From positions 83,278-147,277 of the forward strand of contig NZ_CP101155.1 in assembly GCF_024298905.1 (NCBI RefSeq): DNA of 64,000 nt, read 5' to 3'. The translations under genes were made by a program, and so were the position numbers. The DNA is from Natronomonas marina. Its GTDB lineage: Archaea > Halobacteriota > Halobacteria > Halobacteriales > Haloarculaceae. The notes below the pieces were generated by a model that made no database searches, had not been told where the DNA came from, and was given only the letters and a program-made list of their open reading frames with translations. Within the stretch, counting starts at the first letter, position 1. Every line of letters starts with the position of its first letter. This document shows positions 27,939-36,507 of the stretch, piece by piece.

Positions 27939-27967
27939 GGTTTGTTCGCCCCTCCGCGGGGTGAAGG
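27939..27967 (+). promoter_or_regulatory. Promoter-proximal motif before the OB-fold gene
   Basis: GGTTTGTTCGCCCC is followed by GCGGGGTGAAGG, so the C-run can pair with the G-run. It has the same layout as the motifs at 29706, 30544, 30652, 32632, 36475 and 44802. Here the first credible ATG is about 85 bases downstream, which would leave a leader. Confidence 0.45.
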
Positions 27968-28052
27968 GTGTACGAATACACCCGTCGGTCGGCGGTCAGA
28001 AGACGGGCGCGATGGAGCGCGCCCGACAGGGGATCACTCCCCGGATACAGCA

Positions 28053-29483
28053 ATGTCTAGTTTCAACTCAGGGCAAAAAAGCCCATCGGCGGTTGGACAG
28101 CCTGACAAGTACGACGAACTCGAGATGGATCTGCTCTACAGCAGTCCCCATCTGGAGAACGGCGATAACGTGGTCGGTGTGGACATCGACAAACGGCCCC
28201 CGACCCCGAACGACGAACCGGTCGAGGACAGCCAGGGGCAGGAACTTGTCCCCGGAAACTACGCGCGAGAACGCTCGGCGCGGATGGACGCGCAATACCG
28301 GGCGGCTGCCTCACAGCACGAAACGTCGGACAAGGACGACCAAGCTGACGAGACGGGGCTCCCCCACAGGCGCGAGATGACCGGCCGCGCAGGTGGCACC
28401 TACGCTGACGTTCAGGCAGTGATGCACGGCCAGCAGTTGGGCGACGTCGTCGAGGGCGATGTCGGCGAGTTGGTGCGTGGTGTCTCCACTGGGGTCTACT
28501 GGGAGCAGGCACTCGCGGAAATGGACGTCCCCGAGCCTCGACGCGACCTGCAAGCGCCGTTCGCGGAGGTGTCCCCAGAACACTACACGCTGGCGACTGA
28601 AGAGCGAATGCGCGGGGAGTTCGAGGCCGATGAGCGGAACCGCGCGAAGGCGATCGCGGCAGAGGTGGCGGGCATCAACCGGGCAGCGCGGTCGCGGGAC
28701 GATATGCGGACGCGGCAGCCGATTCGCCACTCCGTCTCAGAGAGTGACGACCCGTGGGAGGGCCCGCCGGCAGAGACGGTCGGCGTCAAGCGGGTCGACC
28801 CGGCAGACGACGAACCGGTCACGACGACGTCCGTGAGTGACGCCCCTGACCCACGGGCGTCACTCGACCAGGAGACGCTCGCTCAGGTGAACAAGGGTGC
28901 CGCGCGACTGGCCGAGCACTTCCAAGGCGAAGCAGCGATGTCCAGAGCGACGTTCGGGAAGTGCATCGCCCGGCACATCCAGGACGGGTCGGACGTGATG
29001 AACGCGACGATCGCCGTCAAGGAGACACTCGAGCGGATGTTCGAGATCAAGCAGCCCATCGGGTCGATCGATCCCTACGAGCAGTGGGAGACGACGGTCG
29101 AGGCGGAGGTGACCACGCTGTGGACGCCGAAGCATCGGTCGCAGTACCAGGTGGGACTGGTGCAAGACGAGGCCGGCGACACGGCGAAGTTCACGGTCTG
29201 GTTCGCGGCGGGTGACAAGCCGACGCTCGCGGTGGGCGACCGGATTCGGGCGGAGCGGGTGCGTGTCAACGCCTACAAGGGTGATGCGACCCTGGCAGTC
29301 GTCGGTGATACGGACCTCACCATCCTCGACCGGGGTGACGGCCCGATGACGCGGCGGAAGCGGCAGTCGGATGATCCGACAATCGCTCCGTGGTCGGCCG
29401 ATAGCGACCAGCACGCGTGGATCAACCACATCGATATGGAGCGGGCGATCGAGGTCACGCTCGGACGGCGGGACGACGAGTAG
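28053..29483 (+). CDS. OB-fold ssDNA-binding protein, RPA-like
   Basis: 476 residues from ATG 28053 (MSSFNSG). The 39 codons upstream in frame run over the promoter motif and look non-coding. The C-terminal part (about 330-440) is an OB-fold: WETTVEAEVTTLW, then KFTVWFAAGDKPTLAVGDRI and a closing strand, as in single-stranded DNA-binding proteins and RPA. The N-terminal 300 residues are charged and helical with no motif I know. It is the first gene after the hairpin array and opens a run of replication genes. A role in coating ssDNA produced at the array is a reasonable inference. Confidence 0.75.
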   Translation: MSSFNSGQKSPSAVGQPDKYDELEMDLLYSSPHLENGDNVVGVDIDKRPPTPNDEPVEDSQGQELVPGNYARERSARMDAQYRAAASQHETSDKDDQADETGLPHRREMTGRAGGTYADVQAVMHGQQLGDVVEGDVGELVRGVSTGVYWEQALAEMDVPEPRRDLQAPFAEVSPEHYTLATEERMRGEFEADERNRAKAIAAEVAGINRAARSRDDMRTRQPIRHSVSESDDPWEGPPAETVGVKRVDPADDEPVTTTSVSDAPDPRASLDQETLAQVNKGAARLAEHFQGEAAMSRATFGKCIARHIQDGSDVMNATIAVKETLERMFEIKQPIGSIDPYEQWETTVEAEVTTLWTPKHRSQYQVGLVQDEAGDTAKFTVWFAAGDKPTLAVGDRIRAERVRVNAYKGDATLAVVGDTDLTILDRGDGPMTRRKRQSDDPTIAPWSADSDQHAWINHIDMERAIEVTLGRRDDE

Positions 29484-29487
29484 GCCA

Positions 29488-29505
29488 TCGCTCGGCCGCT
29501 TTTTT
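29488..29505 (+). terminator. T-run transcript end after the OB-fold gene
   Basis: Six consecutive T at 29500-29505 follow a GC-rich segment directly after the stop at 29483. T-runs are usual archaeal termination signals. The remaining stretch to 29743 holds a short GC hairpin and no gene. Confidence 0.45.
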
Positions 29506-29743
29506 GCGTGTGCCGCGAGTAGTCCTCAGGTAGGCATCGCAACCGGCTGGTTAGTGTGTGGCTCCCGGCACCCACTACCCACCGCCCCGCCCACCGCTCC
29601 GTGCTCGCGACGCGAGCGTCGCTGCGCGCGCAGCCACAACCTCGACAGCACCGCGTGGCCCGTGGGGGCGCTCGGCGACGCCATCACCCGTGGCGACCGA
29701 CGTGAGTTTGTCCCTCCCAACAGGGGGTGAGGTGACTTCACAG

Positions 29744-29896
29744 ATGTCCAGCGCAGCAGCTCCCCGTGAGCGATCGCGACCGCGTCAAGCACAGCTGTCC
29801 GACTTCCGTCGGCGACCCCGCGAACCGGGGCTCTACGAGCCACCGACGATCGAGGACGACGACTGGTGGCCTGGGAAGGCAGGTGAAGATCGATGA
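29744..29896 (+). CDS. 50-residue protein coupled to the next gene
   Basis: Short frame starting MSSAAAP and ending in EDDDWWPGKAGEDR. The start has the upstream GGTGAGGTGA Shine-Dalgarno-like sequence. Its stop overlaps the next start in ATGA, so the two are translationally coupled. The N-terminal half is Arg-rich and the C-terminal half acidic with two Trp. This charge split and the shared operon with RPA-type genes suggest a binding peptide for the neighbouring protein. The family is not recognised. Confidence 0.6.
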   Translation: MSSAAAPRERSRPRQAQLSDFRRRPREPGLYEPPTIEDDDWWPGKAGEDR

Positions 29897-30519
29897 CCGA
29901 ATGGACGCTTCGCATCGAACGGGCGGTCAACGAGCTGATGAACGACCTTCCAGCTGACGTCGCGTCCGAGGACATCGTCGACCAGCATATGCAGCGACTC
30001 GTCGCGGACTACGGCCTCTCTGTAGATCGTGCACAGACAGCCACTCGGCAGTACCTCACTGCGTCCCGCGAGGGAGTGGCGGAGTACCTCGTCACCCATT
30101 TCGCTCGGACGACTGAGCCGCCGCCGACCCGTGACGCGGTCGTCGAGGATCTCGAATTCCTCGCCAACTGGAGTGTCCCTCTTGAGGACGCCTCTGCTGT
30201 CGTCCGCCGGAAGTACGACCCCGCGGACCCGGCCGATCCCGACTCTGGCCTCGACTCGGCAACGGGCGTTCCAACGGGTGCAACCGATGCTGAGGTCGCG
30301 GCCGCGATCCCCAGTCTTGACGACCACGAGTGGTCGTCCACATCCGACCGCGCCCACCCTGGCCCCGACGACTCAGATATCCTTGACGCCGATTCGCGGG
30401 AGACAGATGACGGCACCGCCGCCTCTACCTACAGACGCATTTGGAGGACACGGATTGTCGCCCGTCTCGCCTCGACGATCCGCACCGCTCGCCGGAGGCT
30501 GGCCGAGCATCGCCTCTGA
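29893..30519 (+). CDS. Protein with an RPA N-terminal-like helical domain, no OB-fold
   Basis: 208 residues. The first 75 (ASEDIVDQHMQRLVADYGL, then a VDRAQTATRQYL helix) match the N-terminal helical domain of the RPA encoded just downstream, which has ERFSMLVDEYRVPKDEAVRTT. The protein has no OB-fold. A second, similar helical copy may lie at about 70-115. The rest is an acidic linker and a basic Arg-rich tail (LASTIRTARRRLAEHR). Standing between the 50-residue gene and RPA, it is probably an RPA partner or regulator that uses the same contact surface. Confidence 0.65.
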   Translation: MTEWTLRIERAVNELMNDLPADVASEDIVDQHMQRLVADYGLSVDRAQTATRQYLTASREGVAEYLVTHFARTTEPPPTRDAVVEDLEFLANWSVPLEDASAVVRRKYDPADPADPDSGLDSATGVPTGATDAEVAAAIPSLDDHEWSSTSDRAHPGPDDSDILDADSRETDDGTAASTYRRIWRTRIVARLASTIRTARRRLAEHRL

Positions 30520-30543
30520 CCAACGACCGAACGCACCGCACGC

Positions 30544-30570
30544 GGTTTATCCCCCCGCGGGGGGTGAAGG
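30544..30570 (+). promoter_or_regulatory. First of two promoter-proximal motifs upstream of RPA
   Basis: GGTTTAT is followed by the palindrome CCCCCCGCGGGGGG and by TGAAGG. It is a near copy of 4494 and 4761. It lies 13 bases before a short ATG frame that I do not call a gene. Confidence 0.5.
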
Positions 30571-30651
30571 GGGACTCACGACTATGCAGGTAATGAGCCG
30601 AATCCCGGCGCGCGTGGCGACACCCACCACCCGCGTTCCCGTCGCAACGGC

Positions 30652-30680
30652 GGTTTATTTCCCCCGGATTGGGGTGCAGG
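30652..30680 (+). promoter_or_regulatory. Second promoter-proximal motif upstream of RPA
   Basis: GGTTTATTTCCCCC, then GGATT and GGGGTGCAGGGG, repeats the motif of 30544 at a distance of 108 bases. Two tandem copies before rpa suggest that this promoter is the most strongly controlled in the region. Confidence 0.45.
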
Positions 30681-30767
30681 GGCGTGAGCAGGAAGGCGCG
30701 CAGGGCGTCGACCTGACTCGAGACGTCCCACAAGCCGATTCCAGAATGCGAATCGGAGTGACCAACG

Positions 30768-32333
30768 ATGGCAGTAGCTAATTCCATTCCCGACGAAGCG
30801 GCAGAGCTCGCTGACCAATTCCCGGACGAAGTCGACGTAGATGAAGCAGAGATCGCCGAGCGATTCTCGATGCTCGTCGACGAGTACCGCGTCCCGAAGG
30901 ACGAGGCCGTCCGCACCACGCGGAACTACTTCCTCGACGCGTACGGACTCGAGTACGACGATCTGGACGGCCAGAGCGGTTCTAGCGGTCCGGCCGACGA
31001 GCGCGAGATCGCGACCGTCGAGGGTCCGAACGAGTGGCTCTCGGTCACGGCGAAGGTCGTCCAGCTCTGGGACAACGACGTCGACTCCATCGCTCAGGTC
31101 GGCCTCATCGGTGACGAGACCGGCACCATCAAGGTGACCGTGTGGGAGTCCGCCGACGCACCGACCATCGAGGAAGATGGCGTGTACCGATTCGAGAACG
31201 TCGTCTCCGACGAGTACCAGGACCGACTCAGCGTCCAGGTCAACTCCGCGTCCGACATCGTTCCCGTCGACGACGAGGACGCCGCCGACCTCGACGTCGG
31301 CTCGACCGATGTCGAGGCCGCTGGCGCAGTCGTGGCTGTCCAACCCGGAAGCGGCCTCGTCAAGCGATGTCCCGGCGAGGACTGCACGCGCGTTCTCCAG
31401 AACGGGCGCTGCTCCGAACACGGCGAGGTCGACGGCGAGTTCGATCTCCGCGTGAAGGCGGTCATCGACGACGGCCAGACGGCCTACGACGTCCTCTTCA
31501 ATCAGGAAGCCACCGAGGATCTCACCGGCATCACCATCGAGGAGGCCAAGCAGATGGCGATGGACGCTCTCGACACGAGCGTCGTCGCCGATGCCGTCGA
31601 GGAGGAGATCCTCGGACATTCCTACACGGTCTCAGGGCCGGTCATCGGCAACTACCTCGTGGTCAACGACTGTGAGGCGGGCAACACTCTCTCCGAAGAC
31701 GCTGTCTCGCCCGGCAGCGCAGCGAATGGTGACCGCGAGGTCGCCAAGCGCGTCTTTGCCGAGGAGTTCAACAACGCAACAAGCACCTTCACCGAATCCG
31801 ACGAAGACCGTGCGCCCGTGTACTCGCTGCTGCCGTCGGGTGAGAAGGCCAATCGTGTCTTCGTGGTCGGAACGCTGACCGAGACGACGGACGTCGGCAA
31901 CGACTCCGAGTACTGGCAGGCCCGCATCGTGGGCCCGACCGGGACGTTCTTCGCCTATGCTGGGCAGTACCAGCCCGAGGCCGCCAGCGTCCTGCGGAAT
32001 GCGGAAGCCCCGGCGTACGTCGCAGTGGTCGGCAAGGCGCGCACCTACGAGACCGACGACGGTGACATCAACGTCTCCATCCGCCCCGAGTCGATCAACA
32101 TTGTCGACGGTGAGGCTCGGGACGCGTGGGTCGCGGAAACCGCCGAGCAGACGAAGGCACGGCTCGAGGCGTTCGACCCCGACGACCCCACCGAGAACGA
32201 CGACGAGCGCAACTACGATGCGATGGCGGTCGACCTCTACGACCCTGACATCGATGCCTACGAGGCGATGGTCAGCAACGCTCTCGACGACCTCGAGGCT
32301 GGCGAGATCAACGAAGGAGAGGACGACGAGTAG
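30768..32333 (+). CDS. rpa: Replication protein A (RPA), haloarchaeal single-subunit type
   Basis: 521 residues. A helical N-terminal domain (about 10-60) is followed by a first OB-fold (about 85-170: SVTAKVVQLWD, GTIKVTVWESAD). A zinc site lies at about 200-217 (C-x4-C, then C-x2-H) within a second OB-fold. A third OB-fold occupies about 365-450 (VGTLTETTDVG...FFAYAGQYQP). This is the layout of haloarchaeal RPA, which binds ssDNA in replication and repair. A chromosome normally has its own copies, so this is an element-borne version, preceded by two tandem regulatory motifs. Confidence 0.9.
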   Translation: MAVANSIPDEAAELADQFPDEVDVDEAEIAERFSMLVDEYRVPKDEAVRTTRNYFLDAYGLEYDDLDGQSGSSGPADEREIATVEGPNEWLSVTAKVVQLWDNDVDSIAQVGLIGDETGTIKVTVWESADAPTIEEDGVYRFENVVSDEYQDRLSVQVNSASDIVPVDDEDAADLDVGSTDVEAAGAVVAVQPGSGLVKRCPGEDCTRVLQNGRCSEHGEVDGEFDLRVKAVIDDGQTAYDVLFNQEATEDLTGITIEEAKQMAMDALDTSVVADAVEEEILGHSYTVSGPVIGNYLVVNDCEAGNTLSEDAVSPGSAANGDREVAKRVFAEEFNNATSTFTESDEDRAPVYSLLPSGEKANRVFVVGTLTETTDVGNDSEYWQARIVGPTGTFFAYAGQYQPEAASVLRNAEAPAYVAVVGKARTYETDDGDINVSIRPESINIVDGEARDAWVAETAEQTKARLEAFDPDDPTENDDERNYDAMAVDLYDPDIDAYEAMVSNALDDLEAGEINEGEDDE

Positions 32334-32666
32334 GGCGGCGCACTCCCCGCTGACGCTGTCTCTCCCTCCGTCGTTCGACTCGTCTCACGCACTTCCATAT
32401 CCACGCTTCGGGGGGTTTCTCCCCGGCAAGATTTTTTCGCAAACGCTCCCGACCCACCCCGAGCTCGGTCACGATGTAGAAGCGGCTGTCGACGCCGCGA
32501 ACAACTGGCTCATCGACGAAGCGCAGTCCCTCGCATCTGTCGACGAAAAAGAATCGACCGTGGACTACTCAATCTCCGTCGAGTACCTCTACTCCTCTAG
32601 AGCCGTCCGCTCGCGTATCGGACAGGCAGTAGTTTGTTCTCCCCTGCCGAGAGTGAGGGATTTCCT
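32334..32666 (+). other. Gap with a possible gene remnant and a promoter motif
   Basis: No intact gene. From about 32430 to 32600 one frame reads like acidic coding sequence (VEAAVDAANNWLIDEAQSL, then SISVEYLYSS) but has no start and runs on into non-coding sequence, so it may be a decayed reading frame. At 32632-32659 the recurring motif GTTTGTTCTCCCC...GAGTGAGGG precedes the next gene. Confidence 0.4.
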
Positions 32667-33041
32667 ATGACCGACAATCGTGACGGACAGTCTCCGAACC
32701 AGCACTCGGATAACTCCGTGCTCGCCGATGAGGAGTACGACCCCCTCGCGGAGTACAAACCGTACGCCGTCACTTCGCCGAGCTCGAATGGCATTGCTCA
32801 TCACGTGCATACGAGTCGCCGTCCGGACTGGAAGCCGGGGCAGCCGTGCCCGCACTGTGGATCGAGACTGATCGTGTCCTCCTTCATCGGGACGGAAATT
32901 GCGCGGCATCGTGGCGGCAAAGTCACGCGGCTCGGCGGAGGTGACCGGCTCGGCGCCGTCGAGTATCAGTGCGCGGACTGCGAGACTGTCCTCTACAAGG
33001 ACGCCGCATTCGATCTCTGGACGACCCTCCACTTGGACTGA
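32667..33041 (+). CDS. Small zinc-ribbon protein in the replication operon region
   Basis: 124 residues from ATG 32667, eight bases after the motif at 32632. CPHC at about 62-65 and CADC at about 103-106 form a zinc ribbon, with a RHRGGKVTRLGGGDRLG loop between. The N-terminal 50 residues are polar and probably unfolded. It is similar in plan to the small zinc proteins at 36071 and 44265. Function unknown. Location between rpa and pcna suggests a nucleic-acid or protein adaptor. Confidence 0.7.
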   Translation: MTDNRDGQSPNQHSDNSVLADEEYDPLAEYKPYAVTSPSSNGIAHHVHTSRRPDWKPGQPCPHCGSRLIVSSFIGTEIARHRGGKVTRLGGGDRLGAVEYQCADCETVLYKDAAFDLWTTLHLD

Positions 33042-33216
33042 CCGTCGAGACTACGATGCCTCCACCAAGGACTCACAGGTCCGTCCAGTACGGCCGTTTT
33101 TCGCACTCCACGAGAGATGTAAGCTCGAGTGAGACGTCCCACACCACCCTCGAGAACAGTCTACTCGCGTCTACCGACAATCACGACGATCCCAACGATC
33201 ACAATCCATCACACCT

Positions 33217-34176
33217 ATGGCAGAATCCACACCCGAATCACCCAACGGTACCGACACCGACCCAAATGAAGAGCCCGACATCGACGTCGAGGCCGATACT
33301 GAGGTTGACGCCTCTGACACGGAGGCCGAAGCCCCCGACGCTGACGGGACGGAAGTCGAGAAAGCAGATGACGCAGAGACCGATAGTGACGGCAGCGATG
33401 AGGAGTCGCCGTCCGACTCCCGCCCACCCCAGGCGTTCTCGGCGATCATCGAGGCTGACCGCCTCGACCAGACGATCACCACGCTTAGCGTCCTCGTCGA
33501 CGAGTCTCGCGTCCACCTGAACGATCTCGGCCTTCGCCTCGCCGCTGTCGATCCCGCGAACGTCGCGATGGACGAGACGAACATCACCGAAACCGCCTTC
33601 GAGTCTTACCAAGCCGATGGTGGCGTCCTCGGCGTCGACCTCACCAAGCTCGCCGACGTCGTCGGTATGGCTGACAACGACGACCTCATCCAGATGTCGC
33701 TCGACCCGGAGACCCGCAAGCTCCTCATCGAGTTCGGCGGTCTCGAGTACACGCTCGCACTCCTCGACCCCGACACGATCCGCCAAGAGCCCGACATCCC
33801 CGACCTCGACCTCCCAGCACGTGTCGTCCTCGAAGGTCGCGACATCGACCGTGCTGTTCGGGCCGCCGATATGGTCTCCGACCACGTCGAACTCATCGTC
33901 GATCCCGACGACGAGGCCTTCCGCGTCCACGCCGAAGGCGATACCGACGATGTCGACCTCGAACTCGGTCGCGACGACCTCATCGACCTCGAGGTCGGCG
34001 CTGCCGACTCGCTCTTCTCGCTGGACTACCTCAAGGATCTCAACAAGGCGATCCCGAAGGACGCCGAAGTCGAAATCCTCCTCGGCGAGGACTTCCCCGC
34101 GAAGTTCAACTACGAGTACGCCGACGGCGCCGCCACTGTCACCCAGATGCTCGCCCCCCGGATTCAAAGTGACTGA
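33217..34176 (+). CDS. pcn: PCNA sliding clamp with an acidic N-terminal extension
   Basis: 319 residues. From about residue 72 the sequence is a complete archaeal [21 protein letters not shown], the [20 protein letters not shown] segment, an interdomain connector, and a C-terminal LAPRIQSD end. Ring-forming clamps tether DNA polymerase and other proteins to DNA. The first 70 residues are almost wholly Asp, Glu, Ser, Thr and Ala and are absent from usual archaeal PCNA (about 247 residues). They may tune interactions or DNA contact. It is element-borne, in a row with rpa. Confidence 0.92.
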   Translation: MAESTPESPNGTDTDPNEEPDIDVEADTEVDASDTEAEAPDADGTEVEKADDAETDSDGSDEESPSDSRPPQAFSAIIEADRLDQTITTLSVLVDESRVHLNDLGLRLAAVDPANVAMDETNITETAFESYQADGGVLGVDLTKLADVVGMADNDDLIQMSLDPETRKLLIEFGGLEYTLALLDPDTIRQEPDIPDLDLPARVVLEGRDIDRAVRAADMVSDHVELIVDPDDEAFRVHAEGDTDDVDLELGRDDLIDLEVGAADSLFSLDYLKDLNKAIPKDAEVEILLGEDFPAKFNYEYADGAATVTQMLAPRIQSD

Positions 34177-34193
34177 GATCGATAGGCCCACCC

Positions 34194-35782
34194 AAACCAT
34201 CTACCCTCTTCAGCCGGTTTATGAGTCCTGTGCCACCTGCACAGCAGTCTTTAACACACCACCGTGTGATGGTTTAGAAGGATGAGACGCGTCAATACAT
34301 TCGATGTCTGTCCTCACTCCCGTAGGGACAAGCTTGCACTCATTGAGCTGTTGGACGCGTCCACCGCGTGCTGGAACCAAGTCCAGTATGCTCGCCGTCA
34401 AGCCTTCCTCAATAGGAAAGAATCAGAGGGCAACGCAACTGTCTCACAGCTTAAACAGGCCGTCAAGAAGACCGCTACCCAAGAAGAATACCGTCAGAAG
34501 TACATTCAGCAACTCTCCTCAAGCATCCCCCAGCAACTTGTCCAGAAGAATTGGCAGACGTGGGACGGCTTCTTCGAACTCTTGAAAAAATACCGTAACC
34601 CGGAGGATGACAGCGTGACAGACCGTCCCGGCCTACCGGGATACTGGAAGGAGGACGGCGTCCGAACGCTCCATACGCTCCTCCGCAACGATACATATAC
34701 GCTTTCGCTAGGCAAGCGTTCGCGACTGCGAATTCCACTGGGAAAGGAGCTCAAGGAGAAGTACGGCATCGGATACCACGAAAAACTCACACTCGAAGTT
34801 CGTGGCCGCCCGCACTGGGAGGGCAAGCAGGGCCGTCTTGAACTCGTCTACGACCGTGAAACCGAATCGTTCACCGCACATCAGTCCGTTGGCGATGACA
34901 CGCATACACCGTCGAGACGGACCTCTACTCACTCCCACTTACTGGCCACTACGGACGGCGAGGACGTGGTGGCAGCGGTGGACATCGGTGCGAACACCCT
35001 CGCTGCCTGTACGACGAGTCGAGGTGACCACTGCTTGTTCCACGGGCGCCCATGCTTCGAAGACTTCCACGCATACACCCGAGAAATCAGTCGTCTACAA
35101 GCTATGCTCCCCGATGGCCGGTACTCAAGCAAGCGTATTCGGGAAGTGTACCGGAAGCGTAGCGTGAAACGCGATCACGCGATGGATGCACTCATCCAGC
35201 ACCTCGCGGAGTGGTTGGCAGAACACAATGTTACCGAGTTGATTGTCGGCGATCTCTCAGATGTCCTCAAAACGCACTGGTCGGCGCGGGTGAACGAGAA
35301 AAATCACTTGTTTTGGGCACATGGGCGATTTCGTCGCCGGTTACACGAGGTCGTAGAGGCTGAGTACGGGATTATGGTGCATGAAAAGTCCGAGGCAAAC
35401 ACGTCCTCGCGGTGTCCTCACTGTGGAGCTGAGAACGTTCATCGAAGCGGTGATCTCTTGCAGTGTCGAACGTGCGGCGTGGAAGCGCACGCAGATGTAG
35501 CGGGAAGTATGAATTTCCTCGTCACTGAAACCGCAGTAGAGTATCGTGATTTGAATCAAGGTGGGTCGATGGCTCGGCCCGCGGCTTCCGGTCAGAACAG
35601 GCTGGGAGACGCAGTTGCGTGCTTCGAGTGGGACGATCACTGCTGGCGACAGCGTGATCACTCGACCAAAGAGGAACCCGCAAACCACACCCGTCAGGGG
35701 AAATTTCCCTCCGGTGACCCAGGCACGGCCTGATTCACTCACGCGGAGGATTCCACGGCATGACCGCCGTGGAGGAAGTCAA
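34194..35782 (+). mobile_element. IS200/IS605-type TnpB-only element
   Basis: Carries tnpB alone without a TnpA Y1 transposase. The left end has an 8-bp inverted repeat AAACCATC (34194-34201) with GATGGTTT (34268-34275) and a CACAC/GTGTG hairpin (34255-34268). The right end has a 7-bp stem CCACGGC/GCCGTGG (35753-35772) followed by AGGAAGTCAA, as in haloarchaeal IS1341-type elements. It is inserted just downstream of pcn and just before the 35800 gene. Exact ends are my estimate. Confidence 0.65.
34282..35733 (+). CDS. tnpB: TnpB-family RNA-guided nuclease homologue, RuvC-II Glu position altered
   Basis: 483 residues. RuvC-I Asp is in AAVDIGANTLA (about 234). The zinc ribbon is CPHC...CRTC (about 378-398). 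RuvC-III Asp is in HADVAGSMNFL (about 404). At the RuvC-II strand, where TnpB usually has a catalytic Glu (pattern VEDL), this protein reads LIVGDLSDVL, so Gly stands in the Glu position and Asp follows. Related haloarchaeal proteins often look the same, so this may be a family with a moved catalytic residue, or a dead nuclease. The 3' part and the downstream hairpin would encode the guide RNA. Longer than the usual 400 residues. Confidence 0.85.
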   Translation: MRRVNTFDVCPHSRRDKLALIELLDASTACWNQVQYARRQAFLNRKESEGNATVSQLKQAVKKTATQEEYRQKYIQQLSSSIPQQLVQKNWQTWDGFFELLKKYRNPEDDSVTDRPGLPGYWKEDGVRTLHTLLRNDTYTLSLGKRSRLRIPLGKELKEKYGIGYHEKLTLEVRGRPHWEGKQGRLELVYDRETESFTAHQSVGDDTHTPSRRTSTHSHLLATTDGEDVVAAVDIGANTLAACTTSRGDHCLFHGRPCFEDFHAYTREISRLQAMLPDGRYSSKRIREVYRKRSVKRDHAMDALIQHLAEWLAEHNVTELIVGDLSDVLKTHWSARVNEKNHLFWAHGRFRRRLHEVVEAEYGIMVHEKSEANTSSRCPHCGAENVHRSGDLLQCRTCGVEAHADVAGSMNFLVTETAVEYRDLNQGGSMARPAASGQNRLGDAVACFEWDDHCWRQRDHSTKEEPANHTRQGKFPSGDPGTA

Positions 35783-35799
35783 TGATGTCTCTAGAATCC

Positions 35800-35991
35800 A
35801 TGACGTCCGATTCGACTCCACCACTCGATCCTGAACTCGAAACGAGCGCCGAACAGACTGGCCTCGATGATTCCCAGCTCGTCGAGGGTGAAGCCATCGT
35901 CGACCTCAACATCCCCGACGACGTTGCCTACGATGTCGACGATCTCGGCAACGGCCGCCTCGCCATCCAGTACTGGGAAGTCGATCCCTGA
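35800..35991 (+). CDS. Short acidic protein next to the IS right end
   Basis: 63 residues from ATG 35800 (MTSDSTPPL). An earlier in-frame ATG at 35782 overlaps the IS end and is not needed. Strongly acidic with a final strand GRLAIQYWEVDP. The IS insertion just upstream has probably removed or replaced its original promoter. Function unknown. Confidence 0.55.
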   Translation: MTSDSTPPLDPELETSAEQTGLDDSQLVEGEAIVDLNIPDDVAYDVDDLGNGRLAIQYWEVDP

Positions 35992-36070
35992 TCCCCGCTC
36001 TCGTACCGCCCGGCCCCGGCTGCACCCCTGAGGTTAAACGTCCGGGCAACGCACTTTCGATTGATTGCCC

Positions 36071-36403
36071 GTGAAACCCTCTGCTGCTGCCCCCGCTGGT
36101 CAGATCCTCGCGTACAGCTGCCCCCGTTGCGAGCACAAGGGGATCTACTACTACACCGATCTCGCCCTCTACGACAACGACCGCGATCCTGGTGAGGACA
36201 GCATCCTCCCTGAGCACGCGCCCGCCGTCCCCGGCAGCGCGATCGACGCCGACGCCGATGCCATCGTCTGTCCGAACGAATCGTGTGGGCTCGTGCAGTT
36301 CCGCCATGTTGCGTTCGAACTCCTTCCCTCGACGGCTGTCCGCGCACGTCGCTCGACATCGGCGGACGACGGGACGAGCGCGCTCGTTGAGACTACTCCG
36401 TAG
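36071..36403 (+). CDS. Small zinc-finger protein
   Basis: 110 residues if GTG 36071 is the start (a TTG at 36065 is in the same frame). CPRC near residue 18 and CPNESC near 69 form a possible zinc ribbon with an acidic loop between. The tail is Ser/Thr-rich. It stands between the IS element and the helicase. One of at least four small zinc proteins in the replication part of the window. Confidence 0.6.
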   Translation: MKPSAAAPAGQILAYSCPRCEHKGIYYYTDLALYDNDRDPGEDSILPEHAPAVPGSAIDADADAIVCPNESCGLVQFRHVAFELLPSTAVRARRSTSADDGTSALVETTP

Positions 36404-36474
36404 TCGGCCTCGGGAACACCTCACTCCGCTCGTCGAAGCACCGTCATCCACGGCTCTCTGAGGTCTCGCACGGC

Positions 36475-36502
36475 ATTTCTCTCCCTCCACTGGAGGTGAA
36501 GG
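36475..36502 (+). promoter_or_regulatory. Promoter-proximal hairpin motif before the helicase
   Basis: ATTTCTCTCCCTCC, ACT, GGAGGTGAAGG: the CCTCC can pair with the GGAGG that would also act as a Shine-Dalgarno sequence. The ATG follows at 36508. It is the clearest case of the motif in which the possible ribosome-binding site is inside the dyad. Confidence 0.5.
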
Positions 36503-36507
36503 AAGTT

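Noticed and set aside
30583..30781. 66-codon frame starting behind the motif at 30544
   Set aside because: It overlaps the start of rpa and the second promoter motif, and its translation is basic and unlike a conserved protein. A regulatory leader peptide remains possible.
33238..34200. Minus-strand frame of 320 codons
   Set aside because: Antisense of pcn, whose protein match is unambiguous.
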